Part shown: piece after piece, positions 38,476 to 49,163 of the stretch
Layout: every line of letters starts with the position of its first letter
Position numbering within the stretch: the first letter of the stretch is position 1
Source of the DNA: Progne subis subis
Taxonomy: Eukaryota; Chordata; Aves; Passeriformes; Hirundinidae
Direction of reading: 5' to 3'
Assembly: GCA_022316685.1 (NCBI GenBank)
Contig: JAKJHU010000133.1
Location: 806,001 to 870,000 of the forward strand
DNA: 64,000 nucleotides
Translations under genes and position numbers: made by a program
Notes under the pieces: generated by a model
What the model saw: the letters and a program-made list of their open reading frames with translations, nothing else
The model's database searches: none
What the model was told of the DNA's origin: nothing

Positions 38476-39188
38476 CGAGCTCTGTGCCGAGAGACGCCAG
38501 TGAGCCCCGGGCCGGGCAGGCAGAGGGACCCGGGCCTGCAGCGCCCCAGAGTCAGGCTGGGTGAGGTCGGGCTGTCCCTCCCTCCACCCATCGTCACCTC
38601 TCAGGTCACTTGTGCAGAAATATGCACCCAGCACCTGCTGGCTGGGGCTGGGGCCTGACTCACCACCTCCTCAGGGGCCAGCAGAGAGGGAGGCTGAGCC
38701 GGAGCGAACTGGGGACGTGGCGTCCCTCTGCTCCTGAAGAGCCCTGTCCCCAGCAGCCTGGCCTCACCCTGCTGCCAGCCAGCAAGGGGTGACAGCGAGA
38801 AGGTGGCCAGCAGGGAACGGCGACACAGCCCCTCCATGGGTGGGGGTCCAGGCGCTCCTGAGCCCCATGGCACAGCCCCACTGCCAGGCCAGCGGCCCGG
38901 CTCCTCTCAGCCAGTCGCAGAAAGCACATCCCGGTCACTGCAGCCAGAGGGGACCGAGCCCCTGCCGGCCCTCACCACGGGCCGAATGGAGCTGTCCCTT
39001 TACAAACCCTGGGGCCGCAGGGGAGCTGCTGTCCCCAAAGGGCCGGCAGCTGCTGAGGGAGAGCGACCGAGGAGCGAGGAAAGGCCCAAGCGCATCCCCC
39101 GCTGAGAGCCAAGGCGCATGGGGAGGAGAGCAAAGCCGTCCTGGCCTCGGGGACTTCAATAGGCCTCGGCAAAAAAAAGCTTTGGTAC

Positions 39189-39299
39189 CTTCTGTGGTGG
39201 CAACTCCAGGAGCGGCGGGTAATCCAGAGAGGAGCACGGGGAGAAGGAGCCCTGGCCACTAGGCACTGCTCATGGGCCCCGGGAGGCTGGTGCCGATGG
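39189..39299 (-). other. ELF3: ELF3 non-coding first exon (5' UTR) with a 4-codon upstream ORF
   Basis: Inferred exon. Transcription would begin about 25-30 bases downstream of the TATA box, near 39297-39301. A splice donor reading AAG|GTACC ends the exon at 39189. The next acceptor, CGGCACAG|AG, starts the first coding exon at 38481, six bases before the ATG. The inferred leader holds an ATG at 39273-39271 followed by three codons and TAG at 39261-39259. No cDNA evidence is available here, so both ends are approximate. Confidence 0.55.
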
Positions 39300-39321
39300 G
39301 CAAGCCCTGCCCGTGTCTCTG

Positions 39322-39329
39322 CTTTTATA
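39322..39329 (-). promoter_or_regulatory. ELF3: ELF3 TATA box
   Basis: A perfect TATAAAAG reads on the minus strand here, about 130 bases upstream of a good splice donor and 850 bases upstream of the ELF3 start codon. It fixes the likely start site near 39297-39301. An inducible, TATA-driven promoter fits what is known of mammalian ELF3. Confidence 0.75.
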
Positions 39330-39360
39330 GCTTGGGCGGCGTAACAATCTGGCAGCCCGA

Positions 39361-39370
39361 GGGGAATTCC
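39361..39370 (-). promoter_or_regulatory. ELF3: Consensus NF-kappaB site in the ELF3 core promoter
   Basis: The ten bases GGGGAATTCC fit GGGRNWYYCC exactly and lie about 32 bases upstream of the TATA box. Mammalian ELF3 is induced by IL-1 and TNF through an NF-kappaB site in its proximal promoter, so position and sequence agree with known biology. Occupancy is inferred. Confidence 0.65.
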
Positions 39371-42361
39371 AGCCCCAAACGTTCATGCTCCCAGATCCAG
39401 GTGATTTGCATAATATGAACCACCGGGTCCCAGCCCTGCGCTGCCTTGCCGGGAAATCTGGGTTGGCCAGTTTAATCATTGTCAGAGCCCGTGCCCCACC
39501 GGTGCCCAGAGTTTCACCCACACCGCCTTCATGGGCTCTTCCCTTTGCCAGGCTCGTGTTTGTTTGCTCACAGCAGCAGGTTCGCTCAGCTCCTGCAGCC
39601 AAAAACACCCATGGGGTCGGGGCGGGCCCCGGGGGCTGTGGATCCTTACCTGGGCTTTGCCTGGCAGTGGGGCCAGGACGTTGCCCCAGGCACACACCTG
39701 GCCAGGTGGGCAGCCAGCCCTGGTGGGTGTGTGGGTGCCCCGGCCGTGCCTGGGGCACAGGCTTGGATGGCACACCAACGGGTTTCCCAGAGCAGGGAGA
39801 GGGTCTGAGTGACCAAGCAGGACAAATGCTGGGGACAGGGCTCAGGTGGGGACAGGGCTCAGGTGGGGACAGGTGATCTTTGTGGCGTTAGAGCAGAGCC
39901 CAGGCGAGTGCCTGAGAATTGCCGGTCTGTCAGAAAGGGTCGATTTTAGCCTGGGGGAGGTCTGGGACAGGCTGCAGAGCTGTGACAGCCCATGCCCTGC
40001 CATGTCACATGCGCCTGGCACTGGCAGGCATGCACCCTCACAGGGGCATGTGCCAAGGGACAAGGCAGGGTTGTGGGATGCATTTGGGGAAGTACCTTTG
40101 GTAGCTCTTGCCCCTCTGGCTGTGGACACGGGTACCTGGGGCCCTTTTGGGGTATATTCCTGCTGGGTTTAGCCCTGTGCTGGCAAAGGAGCCCCAGGCC
40201 AGTCCTAGCCAAAGCTGGGGCACCCCTTTGGTTCTGGTTCTTTGCTGAGCTAGTCACGTCACTGCCACAAGCAGACTGAGGCAATCCTGGGCACTTGGGA
40301 GCAGAGCAGACCCTGCCATCACCCAGCTGCCTTCTTGTCACTTCAGGGTCCTCATCACCTCAAACCTGACAGCACACCATCTCCTGTGACACTGTGGTGA
40401 CAGACTGTTGCAAACATGGATACTCCAGCTTGGCACACGGACCAGCAAGGACGTGGTGGCTCGTGTCCTGTCCCCAGTGTCACATCCCCCAGGCCCAGGG
40501 TGGCAGCCAGGAGGCACCGGGTCCCACCAGCTGGTCACCTACCCCAGCTTCATTCCTCCACAGCACGGTCACGGGTGCTGGGTGCTGCCAGGCCCTTCTG
40601 TTTCCTGGACATAGCATCCCACAGGGACATCCCCATGCCAGGGAGCAGCCCCGGCCGTCAGTGCCACACAGCAAGCCAGGGCCACCAGGGAAAGCAGACA
40701 CAGAGCCCGGCCATGCATCCAGCCAGGGATGGAGCCCAGGCCTGGGGACCTGGCTGCCCACTGGGCGTGTCGTTGGAAAGCTGCCCCTGGGGAAGGTTTT
40801 TCCACCCATCACTATGCTGCAGGTGTCCCTGGAGCAGGGTGGGACAGGCCAATATTGCGCCATCCCCTGGGCCACCGGCCAAGGGGCGGTGAGGCGGCCG
40901 TGTGGCATTTGGGAGTCTCCTGCCCGTGCCACACGCAGCCCACCCTGCAGCTCTTCCCATGGCAGGGAATCTGGTGGCCGCCTGGCAGGGCTGTGTGGCA
41001 CTGAGCACCCCGAGGACCCCTTTCCAGGTGTCCCTTCCCTGCAGACTGACCTCAGGGAGGCACCACGGCCGCTCCCTGCACCCTGGCAATGCCACCGTGG
41101 GAGAGGGGCTCCCAGTGGGTGACACCCTCAGCCTCCTGCAGGTCCTCCTCTGACTCAGCCTGCCCTGGGCTTGGGTATCAGGAGGCCAGTGGAACTGAGC
41201 AATCCTCCCCAAGGCCCTGCAGGTGCCCTCCAGCTTTCCTGCCTGCAGGAATGCCCTTCCTGCCCCTTTGTCCACTGATGTGCCACAACCTGGGCCCTGT
41301 GATGGACTCTGGGGAGATCAGCGTGGGCAATGCCCCCCGGAGATGTTGAAACACTGTACTGGGAGCTTGGTAGGGTGCAAGCCTCTCCTCAGGTGTCCCC
41401 ATGGCCTCCCTGAAACCATGGGGCACAGCAAGGTGCAGAATGGTGCCCAGAAGCAGCCAAAGCCCTGATGGGCTCCGAGCAATTCCCTGAGGATGGGTGG
41501 CACAGGGCTGCCAGCATGTTGTCACCAGAGCTGGCAGCTCCCAGGGCTGTGTCCCTGCTGTGCCCAGTGCACCTTTGGGCATGTGGGGTCCATGGCACAG
41601 GCTGTGCCAGCCCAGGCTGGCATCTTGCTGCAGCAAGAAAAAGGTGGCTGTGAGTGTGGCATAGCATGGTGACTGGCAAGAAAAAGTGTCTGTGGTGCCA
41701 CAAATGGCTGGGAACAGATGCCTGTGATGTCACCTGCCCTGCCAGGGGGCTTGGGCCCATGAGACCCCCACGTTTGTAACCCAAGGTTGCCACTTGCCCT
41801 GGCAGCACCATGGAGGCTGTTGGTACAGAGGCTCACGCCAAGGTGACAGCCATGTCACAGGCTGGGACACCTCTGGGCACTGCCAGCCCCCAGAGACACC
41901 TCAGAGCTGGCCCAGGGCAGGGGACAGGGACCGTGTCCAGGGGTCGGTGTGGCACAGCCCGAGGCTGCTCTGTCTCACCAGCTCTACCAGCGCTGGCTGG
42001 CTGGAAAAGAGAAAAGGGAACCTGCAGGAGCTGAGCCCGGCCCTGAGGGGTTGCAGGTCCCGGTCGCTGTCCCCCTCCCCACCCTGGAGGAGGCTGGCTG
42101 CCCGGCATCTCTGGGTTCCAGCATCGGTCATCTCGGGGGGCTCAGCAGGCACCGCACCCTGACACCGTGTCACACTTCCCCCACCGCCGCAGCCCGCACC
42201 GGCAAAGGCCCTGCTGGTCCCACCTCCCAGCATCTCCCCCAAAACCTCCCACCGGCAGGACCCTGCACTCCATCCCCCCAACATCCCCCCAAAATACCCC
42301 CAACATCCCCCGAACATCCCCCCAACAATCCCCCCATCCCGCAGGACCATGCACTGCACCA
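39371..42361. other. ELF3 upstream region
   Basis: The first few hundred bases likely hold more ELF3 control sites: a forkhead-like TGTTTGC near 39558 and an ETS-like CCGGGAAAT near 39449. The rest shows no gene. It ends in the 39-bp minisatellite. Confidence 0.4.
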
Positions 42362-42671
42362 AAGCACCTCCCTTCACCCCGGCAGGACCCCGCACCCCCC
42401 AAACACCTCCAGTCACCCCGGCAGGACCCCGCACCCCCCAAACACCTCCCTTCACCCCGGCAGGACCCCGCACCCCCCAAACGCCTCCCTTCACCCCGGC
42501 AGCACCCCGCACCCCCCAAACGCCTCCCTTCACCCCGGCAGCACCCCGCACCCCCCAAACGCCTCCCTTCACCCGGGCAGCACCCCGCACCCCCCAAACG
42601 CCTCCCTTCACCCCGGCAGGACCCCGCACCCCCCAAACGCCTCCCTTCACCCCGGCAGCACCCCGCACCCC
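42362..42671. repeat. Minisatellite with 39-bp unit, about 8 copies
   Basis: The units share the cores CACCCCGGCAGGACCCCGCA and CCCCCCAAACRCCTCC with few changes (GGACC or GCACC; AAACACC or AAACGCC; TTCACC or GTCACC). The length is 13 codons, so all frames that escape stops stay open on both strands and produce artefactual repeat ORFs. The sequence is extremely C-rich on the plus strand. Confidence 0.95.
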
Positions 42672-42796
42672 CGTCCCCGGATCCCCTCTCCGCGCTCCGG
42701 GCGCCGCGATCGCGCAGCCAGCGCTGCCCCCTGCCGGCGACCCTGCGCCACTGCACCTCCCCCGTTCTCCTGCCCGCTCGCTGGGGGAATTGATGC

Positions 42797-43410
42797 GATG
42801 TTCAGGCTCAGGGATGCTCTGACCCCCGCAGGGTTTGGATGTTCAGGCTCAGGGATGCTCTGACCCCCGCAGGGTTTGGATGTTCAGGCTCAGGGGTGCT
42901 CTGACCCCCGCAGGTTTTGGATGTTCAGGCTCAGGGATGCTCTGACCCCCGCAGGGTTTGGATGTTCAGGCTCAGGGATGCTCTGACCCCCGCAGGGTTT
43001 GGATGTTCAGGCTCAGGGATGCTCTGACCCCCGCAGGGTTTGGATGTTCAGGCTCAGGGGTGCTCTGACCCCCGCAGGTTTTGGATGTTCAGGCTCAGGG
43101 ATGCTCTGACCCCCGCAGGGTTTGGATGTTCAGGCTCAGGGATGCTCTGACCCCCGCAGGTTTGGATGTTCAGGCTCAGGGGTGCTCTGACCCCCGCAGG
43201 TTTTGGATGTTCAGGCTCAGGGATGCTCTGACCCCGCAGGGTTTGGATGTTCAGGCTCAGGGATGCTCTGACCCCCGCAGGGTTTGGATGTTCAGGCTCA
43301 GGGATGCTCTGACCCCCGCAGGTTTTGGATGTTCAGGCTCAGGGATGCTCTGACCCCCGCAGGTTTTGGATGTTCAGGCTCAGGGATGCTCTGACCCCCG
43401 CAGGTTTTGG
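42797..43410. repeat. Minisatellite with 41-bp unit, 15 copies
   Basis: The unit core is GATGTTCAGGCTCAGGGATG followed by CTCTGACCCCCGCAGGGTTTG. Variants are GGGATG or GGGGTG in the first half and AGGGTTTG or AGGTTTTG in the second. Copies 9 and 11 have small deletions. Only 126 bases separate this array from the 39-bp array. Confidence 0.97.
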
Positions 43411-43428
43411 CATTGCCTGGTGGGAACC

Positions 43429-43466
43429 CTCCTCCTCCTCGTCCTCGTCCTCCTCCTCCTCCTCAG
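43429..43466. repeat. (TCC)n/(TCG) trinucleotide tract
   Basis: CTCCTCCTCGTCCTCGTCC followed by CTCCTCCTCCTCCTCAG lies directly after the 41-bp array. It is a simple repeat and gives a poly-Ser shadow frame. Confidence 0.85.
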
Positions 43467-43580
43467 CAGAGGGGCAGCCCAGCCGGGCTGAGCCCAGGCT
43501 TCCACCACCTCAGCCCCTGAACCCTCCACTAAGATCAGTTCTGCCTGAGGACCTGCTGCCCACAGGGGTCCAGGTCACCT

Positions 43581-43846
43581 TAGAATCATGGAAATGTTTG
43601 TTTGGAAAAGCCCTCTAAGATCATCGAGTCCAACCACTCCCCACCACTGCCACGTTCACCACGAAACCACATCCCCAAGTGAGTGCCACATCCACACATC
43701 TTTTGAACATTCCCAGGAATGGTGACACTGCCCTGGACAGTCTGTGCCAAGGCCTGACCACCCTTTTGGTGCAGAAATTTCCCCCAATATCCAACCTGAA
43801 CCTCCCCTGGAACAACTTGAGACTGCTTCCTCTTGTCCCAACCAAC
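43581..43846 (-). repeat. CR1 LINE fragment
   Basis: Reverse-complement CR1: AGAATCATGGAAATGTTTG, AGATCATCGAGTCCAACCAC, TTCCCCCAATATCCAACCTG and TCCCCTGGAACAACTTGAG. Confidence 0.87.
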
Positions 43847-43850
43847 AGGA

Positions 43851-43965
43851 TTACAGAATCACTGAATGGTTTGGGGTGGAAGGGACCTTCAAGGGCCACC
43901 ACATCTAATAAACCCTGTCATGGGGAGGGACACTTCCCACTCCATCGGGCAGGGCCAGGAGTGCT
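43851..43965 (-). repeat. CR1 LINE 3'-end fragment, directly after another CR1
   Basis: A second 3' end (ACAGAATCACTGAATGGTTT, GGGTGGAAGGGACCTTCAAG) starts five bases after the previous copy, in the same orientation. Confidence 0.8.
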
Positions 43966-44098
43966 GCAGCCACAGTCCCCCATCTATCCCAGCCCCTGGG
44001 CCAGGCACATGGGAACAGGAGGGGATGGGAGGCTCCTGGCTGTGCCCTTCCCCTCCTCAAAGCCACCTCTGTGCTCCATCCCTTCATGTCAAGAACGT

Positions 44099-44104
44099 TT
44101 TATT
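44099..44104 (-). terminator. Minus-strand poly(A) signal, candidate distal end of KIF21B
   Basis: AATAAA lies in the context TTTGCAAATAAAACG. It is preceded on the minus strand by an AT-rich, UTR-like stretch (44105-44215) containing GTAAATAGTGTAAGTTATTG. No other minus-strand gene lies between it and KIF21B, so it is the best candidate for the end of that transcript. Confidence 0.5.
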
Positions 44105-46388
44105 TGCAAAGACAAAAGAGGCAAGAAACGAACACAGCCATTGAAAAACGTACAGCAGGAGACCACAATAACTTACACTATTTACAGGAACACACCAAGG
44201 TATAAAACACACGCACACACCTCGTGCTCTGACCAGCCCACACCGGGGCCGGGCTGCACAACCCCCACAGAGACAACAGCAGCCTTCAGAGCAGCTGGCC
44301 TCTGGAAAAAGCTCCGAGTGTGAAAAGGCATCTGCTATTGTGCTCCTTGTGCAGAGAGGAGTGACGGAGCAGGTGACACAGTGCTGCAGCTGCCCCAGCC
44401 CGCTGTGGGGCTGGACCCAGGGTCCCAGGCCAGGAGGAGCAATTGGTAGGAACCAGGGCAGAGCTGTGGTGGATGAGGGGACAAGCCCTGGGGCAGGAGG
44501 AAGGTGCAGGGCTGGACTTTCCTGGGAGTTGGGTCTGTGCTGGCCTGTCCCAGTTACAGCTGGAGCACCGTGCAGCACCTGGAGGGGCTGGGGGTCCTCG
44601 TCCCTTCCCAGAAGGGTGAGGGGGGCTCAGGACAAGCAGCCTGCAGGAGACAGTGAAACTCCAGAGAGCCTCTGGAAAGCAAGCTGGAACCCTGGGCTTG
44701 GCAGGGATCGTACCTGGACTCTCTTCAGCGTGGCGCAGGGGAAGGACTGGTATGGGGCACTGGGAGAGCACCGTGGGAAGCAGGCACTGGTTTTGCAGCA
44801 CCAAGGCAGGAGGCAGCAACTGAGACCCCAAAGTGGCTGAGCTCAGGGGTGATGGGGAGGAACAACACACCTGGAAGGGACAGGATGGGACCCCAGAGCT
44901 CCCACTCCTCGCAGCTGGCCAGCCCATCCTGTGTCACCAGAGCTGTAGGTGACAGGGAGGGGACACTGCTCAGGAGGGCTCACAGTGGTTTGGGGATCCA
45001 GTGCTTTTAGGCTCCCGACTCTTGTCCACCCCTGTTGTGCAAAGCTCAGCGCTGGGGCAGCCCTGTGCCCTCTGCAGAGGCTGGAGCTGGCCCCTGTGTG
45101 CTGGGGGTGAGGAGAGTAACAGAGTCAGGCCCTGGGGAAAAAAGCATAACCCAGCAGCTTGAGAAAGGACATATGCAGGATTTGTGACACCCTTGTAACA
45201 AATCAAGGCGCCCAAGGGCGAAGAAAAATGAGGTGCTTGGTACAAAGGCAGCTCCAAAGTGTCCCTGCCCTGGAAGGGCTCTCAGAGGGGCTCTGAGACC
45301 ACCAGAGGGGACTGGAGTTGTGCAGCCTGAGCTCCAGGGAGCAGCCAGCACAGTGCAAAGGGATGGAGCATGGCAGGCAAAGAGCCCTCGTCCCAGTCCA
45401 CCTCCTCCTCGGCTGTCTCAGCTCTGAAGGGCCAAGGGGCCACCCCTCCTGGAGCCACCTGCATGTGGGACCTTGTGCTTTACTGTTCGGGAGGACCTGC
45501 ACCCCAAAGTGACCGTGAGGCTCAGAGCTCCTCACCCTCCTGGTGCCAAGGCAGCTCCCAGCCTCAAGCAGGGAAAGCTGGGGGCTCAGGGACCACCCTT
45601 GTTTGTGTTCAGTGCCTGCGACTGAATCCAGACACAACTACGGGGTTTGGGAGTGAAAAATCAAACATCACACAGCAGAATCAGCTTCTCACAGACCAGC
45701 CCCAGCTTGAGCAGAGGCTCTCACAGCATCAAGTCCCTGCTGCCCTGCAGCTGCACCAGGCTCTGGGAAGTGGGGGCTGAACCAGCCCATTCCAGCAATG
45801 TGCTTTGCACAGACGTTTCCCAGCCGAGACTTCATCGCCTCCACAGAGAATATCTGTGAGAGCAGAGGAAGAAATACGGGCTGAGCTGAGCCTTTCAGAG
45901 TTCCCTCTCCACCCTTCCACGGGGCGAGATGGGAGCCACATCCGGGCTGCCGATCCACAGAATAACCAACGCAACCCCACAGATCCTCAGACCAAGGATC
46001 CGACTAGGAATGGGAGCAAAACCTCGGTGCTGCCGCTGCGCTGGGGGATCCCACTGCGAAGGTGGGAGCTGGCAGTGCAGGGAGCTCCAGCCCTGCTGCT
46101 CTGCAGGAGGAGGCAGGGAGGGGAATGCAGGGGCTGGCTCACACATGCAGCAAGGTGGGAGCGAGGCCACCTGTCCCCCAGGACAAATTCAAGCGTCAAA
46201 ACCATAACAATAACAATAATTAAGAGAACAAAAAAGAAAAGTCTTACACCACAAACTCCCCACCCCATCCCCAATACGAAACCCAGTGACGACAGCACCC
46301 AGCTTGCACCGTGAGGTAGCTAAACCAGATCAACACCCAAGAAATGCTCTTCTGCACGAGAAACATCAACCCACACAGGTACTAAGAC

Positions 46389-46408
46389 CTACACACACAC
46401 ACACACAG
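46389..46408. repeat. (CA)n microsatellite at the 5' edge of the ERV
   Basis: TACACACACACACACACAGA abuts the start of the LTR. Further (CA)n runs lie at 49541-49557 and 49654-49678, just outside the other end. Confidence 0.8.
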
Positions 46409-46410
46409 AA

Positions 46411-46832
46411 CTATGGTTCCAGCCTGGTTCCAGCCAGGACAGAGTTAATTTTTGCAGTAGCCAGGAGGGGATGTGGCCAGAACCCAGAGGTTCTTCAATG
46501 CCACCTCACATCATTGCTGGGGCAGGAGGAAGGGAGTCTCTTCCAGGCAGAAGGGATCTCTTCAGTCAGGGTAGCATGCACTGCGGTGAGCATTTTGCAT
46601 GTGATTTGCTCTCTTTTGTACACTTCTGTTATTAATTTTGTTGCTGTTGATTTTTCTTATCTCATTGCTGTTTCCAGTCAGTTGTTCCTGTCTCAACCTG
46701 AGATTTTTTTACCTTTTGTGCCTTCAATTCTCCTCTCCATTCCACCGTGGGGAAGGAAGGAGGTGGGGGCTGTGCAGTGCACAGATGTAGTGGGAGCACT
46801 AAATTGGGTAATACCATTCCTAAACCACAACA
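46411..46832 (+). repeat. 5' LTR of the ERV
   Basis: It begins near GAACTATGGTTCCAGCC, includes GGACAGAGTTAATTTTTG typical of avian LTR starts, and ends CCACAACA just before the T-run and primer binding site. The 3' third aligns by eye with 48905-49163. The exact 5' border was not determined. Confidence 0.65.
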
Positions 46833-46851
46833 GCTTTTTTTTTTTTTTTTT

Positions 46852-46869
46852 TGGCATCCAAGGTAGGGC
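46852..46869 (+). other. Degenerate tRNA-Lys type primer binding site
   Basis: The 18 bases TGGCATCCAAGGTAGGGC sit 20 bases after the LTR end and match 14 of 18 positions of the standard site complementary to tRNA-Lys(1,2). The preceding run of about 18 T residues is common at this spot in avian elements. Position and match together support the retroviral call. Confidence 0.65.
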
Positions 46870-47691
46870 TTGTACAGTTGAGATAACAACAGATCTGCCC
46901 AGACTGGGTTGGAAACAAATCTGATTCAAACATTTTCTGTATTAGGTACTTAGCCACTGGTCAAAATGTTGCTTGGTGTGCTCACGTGGGTACCTAACCC
47001 TGTACAGATTTCTGTATGTTCCCATCACAGTGCTCTTTCTCAGAGCAGGGAGAGGGATCAGCACTGCTCTGGCGATGTTCTGTGGGATATCAGTTTATGA
47101 CATGATAACATTAAGGGCAGTGAGGGTCATTTGGGATATGCCTTGAGTCTTGCTCTTGTACCCTTACCTCAGGCACTAACATTGGGACTCCATTCATGAC
47201 AATCATGACCAACCCAAGAGGGGAACAAGGGAGGAGGATTTTCCCCAGTCTTTCACCCATTTTTTTCCCTTGAGGCCTGTTAAAAGAGCTTTTGAAGTTC
47301 TGAATTCCCTTTGGATGTTAAGGAAATCATATTTTTGCCAGGTGTCCTTAGTGCACTCCATATAATCTCTGGAGTCAGGAAAGGGAGTTCTAGGGAGGTT
47401 ATTTCAGAGATCGACCCCGATGGGGAATAGTCATGACTGGCATGGAACACGGGAGAAAATGGGCCACTTTTGGAAGAAATTCTCTCCTCCACTGGTTTGG
47501 AAGCGTGCCCCTGAACAAGTACAAGACGCTGTAGAAGTGACAGAGCATTTGCAAGGAGAACGCTGTGGCAGTTCCAGTGAGGAGAGACTCATTGCAGTGT
47601 GCTGGGGCCTGGTTAGCATTTCTCAGACACTGCTTTTCACTGGACAGCATCCTCAGGGGAGGAGGAGGAGGAGGAAAGCAGAACAGGCGCC

Positions 47692-48600
47692 GTGGCCACT
47701 CAAAGTGCAGCTGAGCCACAGGAACAGCCTGTGCTGGCTGCAGTCACCCCTATACAGAAGATGAGATGCAAGACCAAATCAGTTTGCATAGAGAGGGATA
47801 AAGAAGAACAGGAGGAAGAGGCAGGGCTGGAGATAATCACCCAACCCCTATGCCCAGGTGAGCTGGGATGTGAAGAGACTTCAGCTGCCAGCTGGGTGGA
47901 GCCCCTGGTGACCCGACTGCTCCAGTGCTGGGACAGTGCAGCCCACACTGTGGAACTAGATGGAAGTGAAGCTGGGAGCCCATCCTGGGATGTGGGCATT
48001 GACAAGGGGACCAGGAAGAGGACAGCAACTCTCAGCCTCTGGAGGCAATTCCTGTCAAGTGTGAGGGAAAGGCATTCCCTCAAGGATGATCGAGTAGCGC
48101 AGCCAAGCAGAACCCCACGGAGAAGGGAGCCAGTACCTGAGGGAATTCGCTGTGTCAGAGGGAGCCCCTAGGGGTTCAAATAACCAGCAGCCCCCTGTAG
48201 ATGCAGGTGAGGTCCAGTGTACACAGTGCACGTGGCAGGAGGTTGTACAGAGCACAGGCTCATTGGCACTGATGCCAACAGGAGAACAAACAGCGTTAAA
48301 GGCGGCTCCCCGACTCCGATGATGAAGATCATCTTTTTTCCTTCCTACCAACCTGTGTCTCAGCTGTGTAAGAAGACTGTCTATGACTGTGGCCCAGCCC
48401 ACGGTCTGTGGACTGAGGAAATGTCCCATGTCACACCAGTACAGACCAGAGTCTGCTGCTGGGAGCAACTGCCCCCCTCGAGAGAGAGAGGACACACCAC
48501 AAGGCAACCTATGGTTTCACCTGCATCACCACAGAGAGGACAAGAGGAAGTGGGATGGAAAACCCACCTCTGCCCTGGCAGCATGGGTGTGAGCTGAGAG
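47692..48600 (+). pseudogene. gag-like remnant of the ERV
   Basis: An open stretch (47692-48171, 159 residues) contains VTRLLQCWDSAA, then GIDKGTRKRTATLSLWRQFL. After a stop and frame changes come GEVQCTQCTWQEVV (around 48206) and HHREDKRKWDGKP (around 48522). These resemble gag-type segments seen in avian endogenous retroviruses. Stops, frame breaks and missing segments make it non-functional. The assignment rests on pattern memory rather than a search. Confidence 0.55.
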
Positions 48601-48904
48601 GAAAAGCAGCAGCTGCAGGGAATTCTTCAAGGACAGATGCCACTCCAGTTTCCAGTGCAAGAAGTGAGCAGTGAGTACCACGACAAGAACTAGGGGGGCC
48701 CTGCCTCCAGCCAGGTGGGGATTGCAGCAGTGGGCTCTGCTGGACTGTGTGGAGCCAAGGCTGGCACAGCAGATCCACCAGAGCATAAGGCTTTACACAC
48801 AATGTACCCTGATGCCACTGAGATACACGGGCAGAATCCATTTCTTCTCTTCTGCTGTGATCTACTCTGGTCAGTAAAACATGGCTGTGGTCAGGTCATG
48901 GGCT

Positions 48905-49163
48905 CCAGGGTGAGCATTCTGCATGTGGATCATTCTCTCTTTTTATACTTTCGTTATTAATATTGTTGCTGTTTCCGGTTTGGTTTTTTTTATCTCACTG
49001 CTGTTTCCAGTAAATTGCTCTCACCTAGACCTGTGATCTTCATCTTTTGTGCCTCCAGTTCCCCTCTCCACCCTGCTGGGGATGGGGATGAGGGTGTGAG
49101 TGGTGCACGGTTTCAGTGGGAGCACTAAATTGGAACTATTAGCACTATTCCTAAATCAGGACA
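48905..49163 (+). repeat. 3' LTR of the ERV (5'-truncated or diverged)
   Basis: It shares with the 5' LTR the order GGTGAGCATT, GTTATTAAT, TTGTTGCTGTTTCC, ATCTCACTGCTGTTTCCAG, TTTTGTGCCTCCAG and AGTGGGAGCACTAAATTGG, and ends CTAAATCAGGACA. Its first part does not align clearly with the other LTR. Confidence 0.65.

Larger units (their letters stand above)
46411..49163 (+). mobile_element. Decayed endogenous retrovirus with two LTRs and a gag remnant
   Basis: Two related tracts share GTTATTAAT, TTGTTGCTG, TCTCA(T/C)TGCTGTTTCCAG, GGGAGCACTAAATTGG and a common end ATTCCTAAA...ACA. They are 46411-46832 (5' LTR) and about 48905-49163 (3' LTR, apparently 5'-truncated). A primer binding site follows the 5' LTR after a T-run. 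The interior carries a gag-like segment (47692-48600) and no recognisable pol or env. LTR divergence is high, so the insertion is old. It lies in the opposite orientation to KIF21B. The family is probably one of the abundant avian ERV groups; I cannot name it with certainty. Confidence 0.75.

Noticed and set aside
37990..38634. Extension of ELF3 upstream to an earlier in-frame ATG (38634)
   Set aside because: The added residues do not resemble ELF3, an acceptor (CGGCACAG) lies just before the conserved start, and the retained start gives a length close to the family norm.
40394..41122. A 242-residue plus-strand open frame upstream of ELF3
   Set aside because: Biased, domain-free composition and a comparable minus-strand frame (40658-41275). 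No conserved start or splice context.
41901..42863. Open frames of 204-304 residues on both strands with a 13-residue repeat
   Set aside because: They follow from the 39-bp minisatellite, whose length is a multiple of three and which lacks stops. There is no start context, splice signals or known fold.
42797..43410. Regular 41-bp repeats as a CRISPR array
   Set aside because: The units are contiguous with no unique spacers, and the DNA is vertebrate. It is a minisatellite.
47420..47764. An independent host gene in the ERV interior
   Set aside because: It lies between the LTRs, ahead of a gag-like segment, and is explained as retroviral leader and gag remnant.
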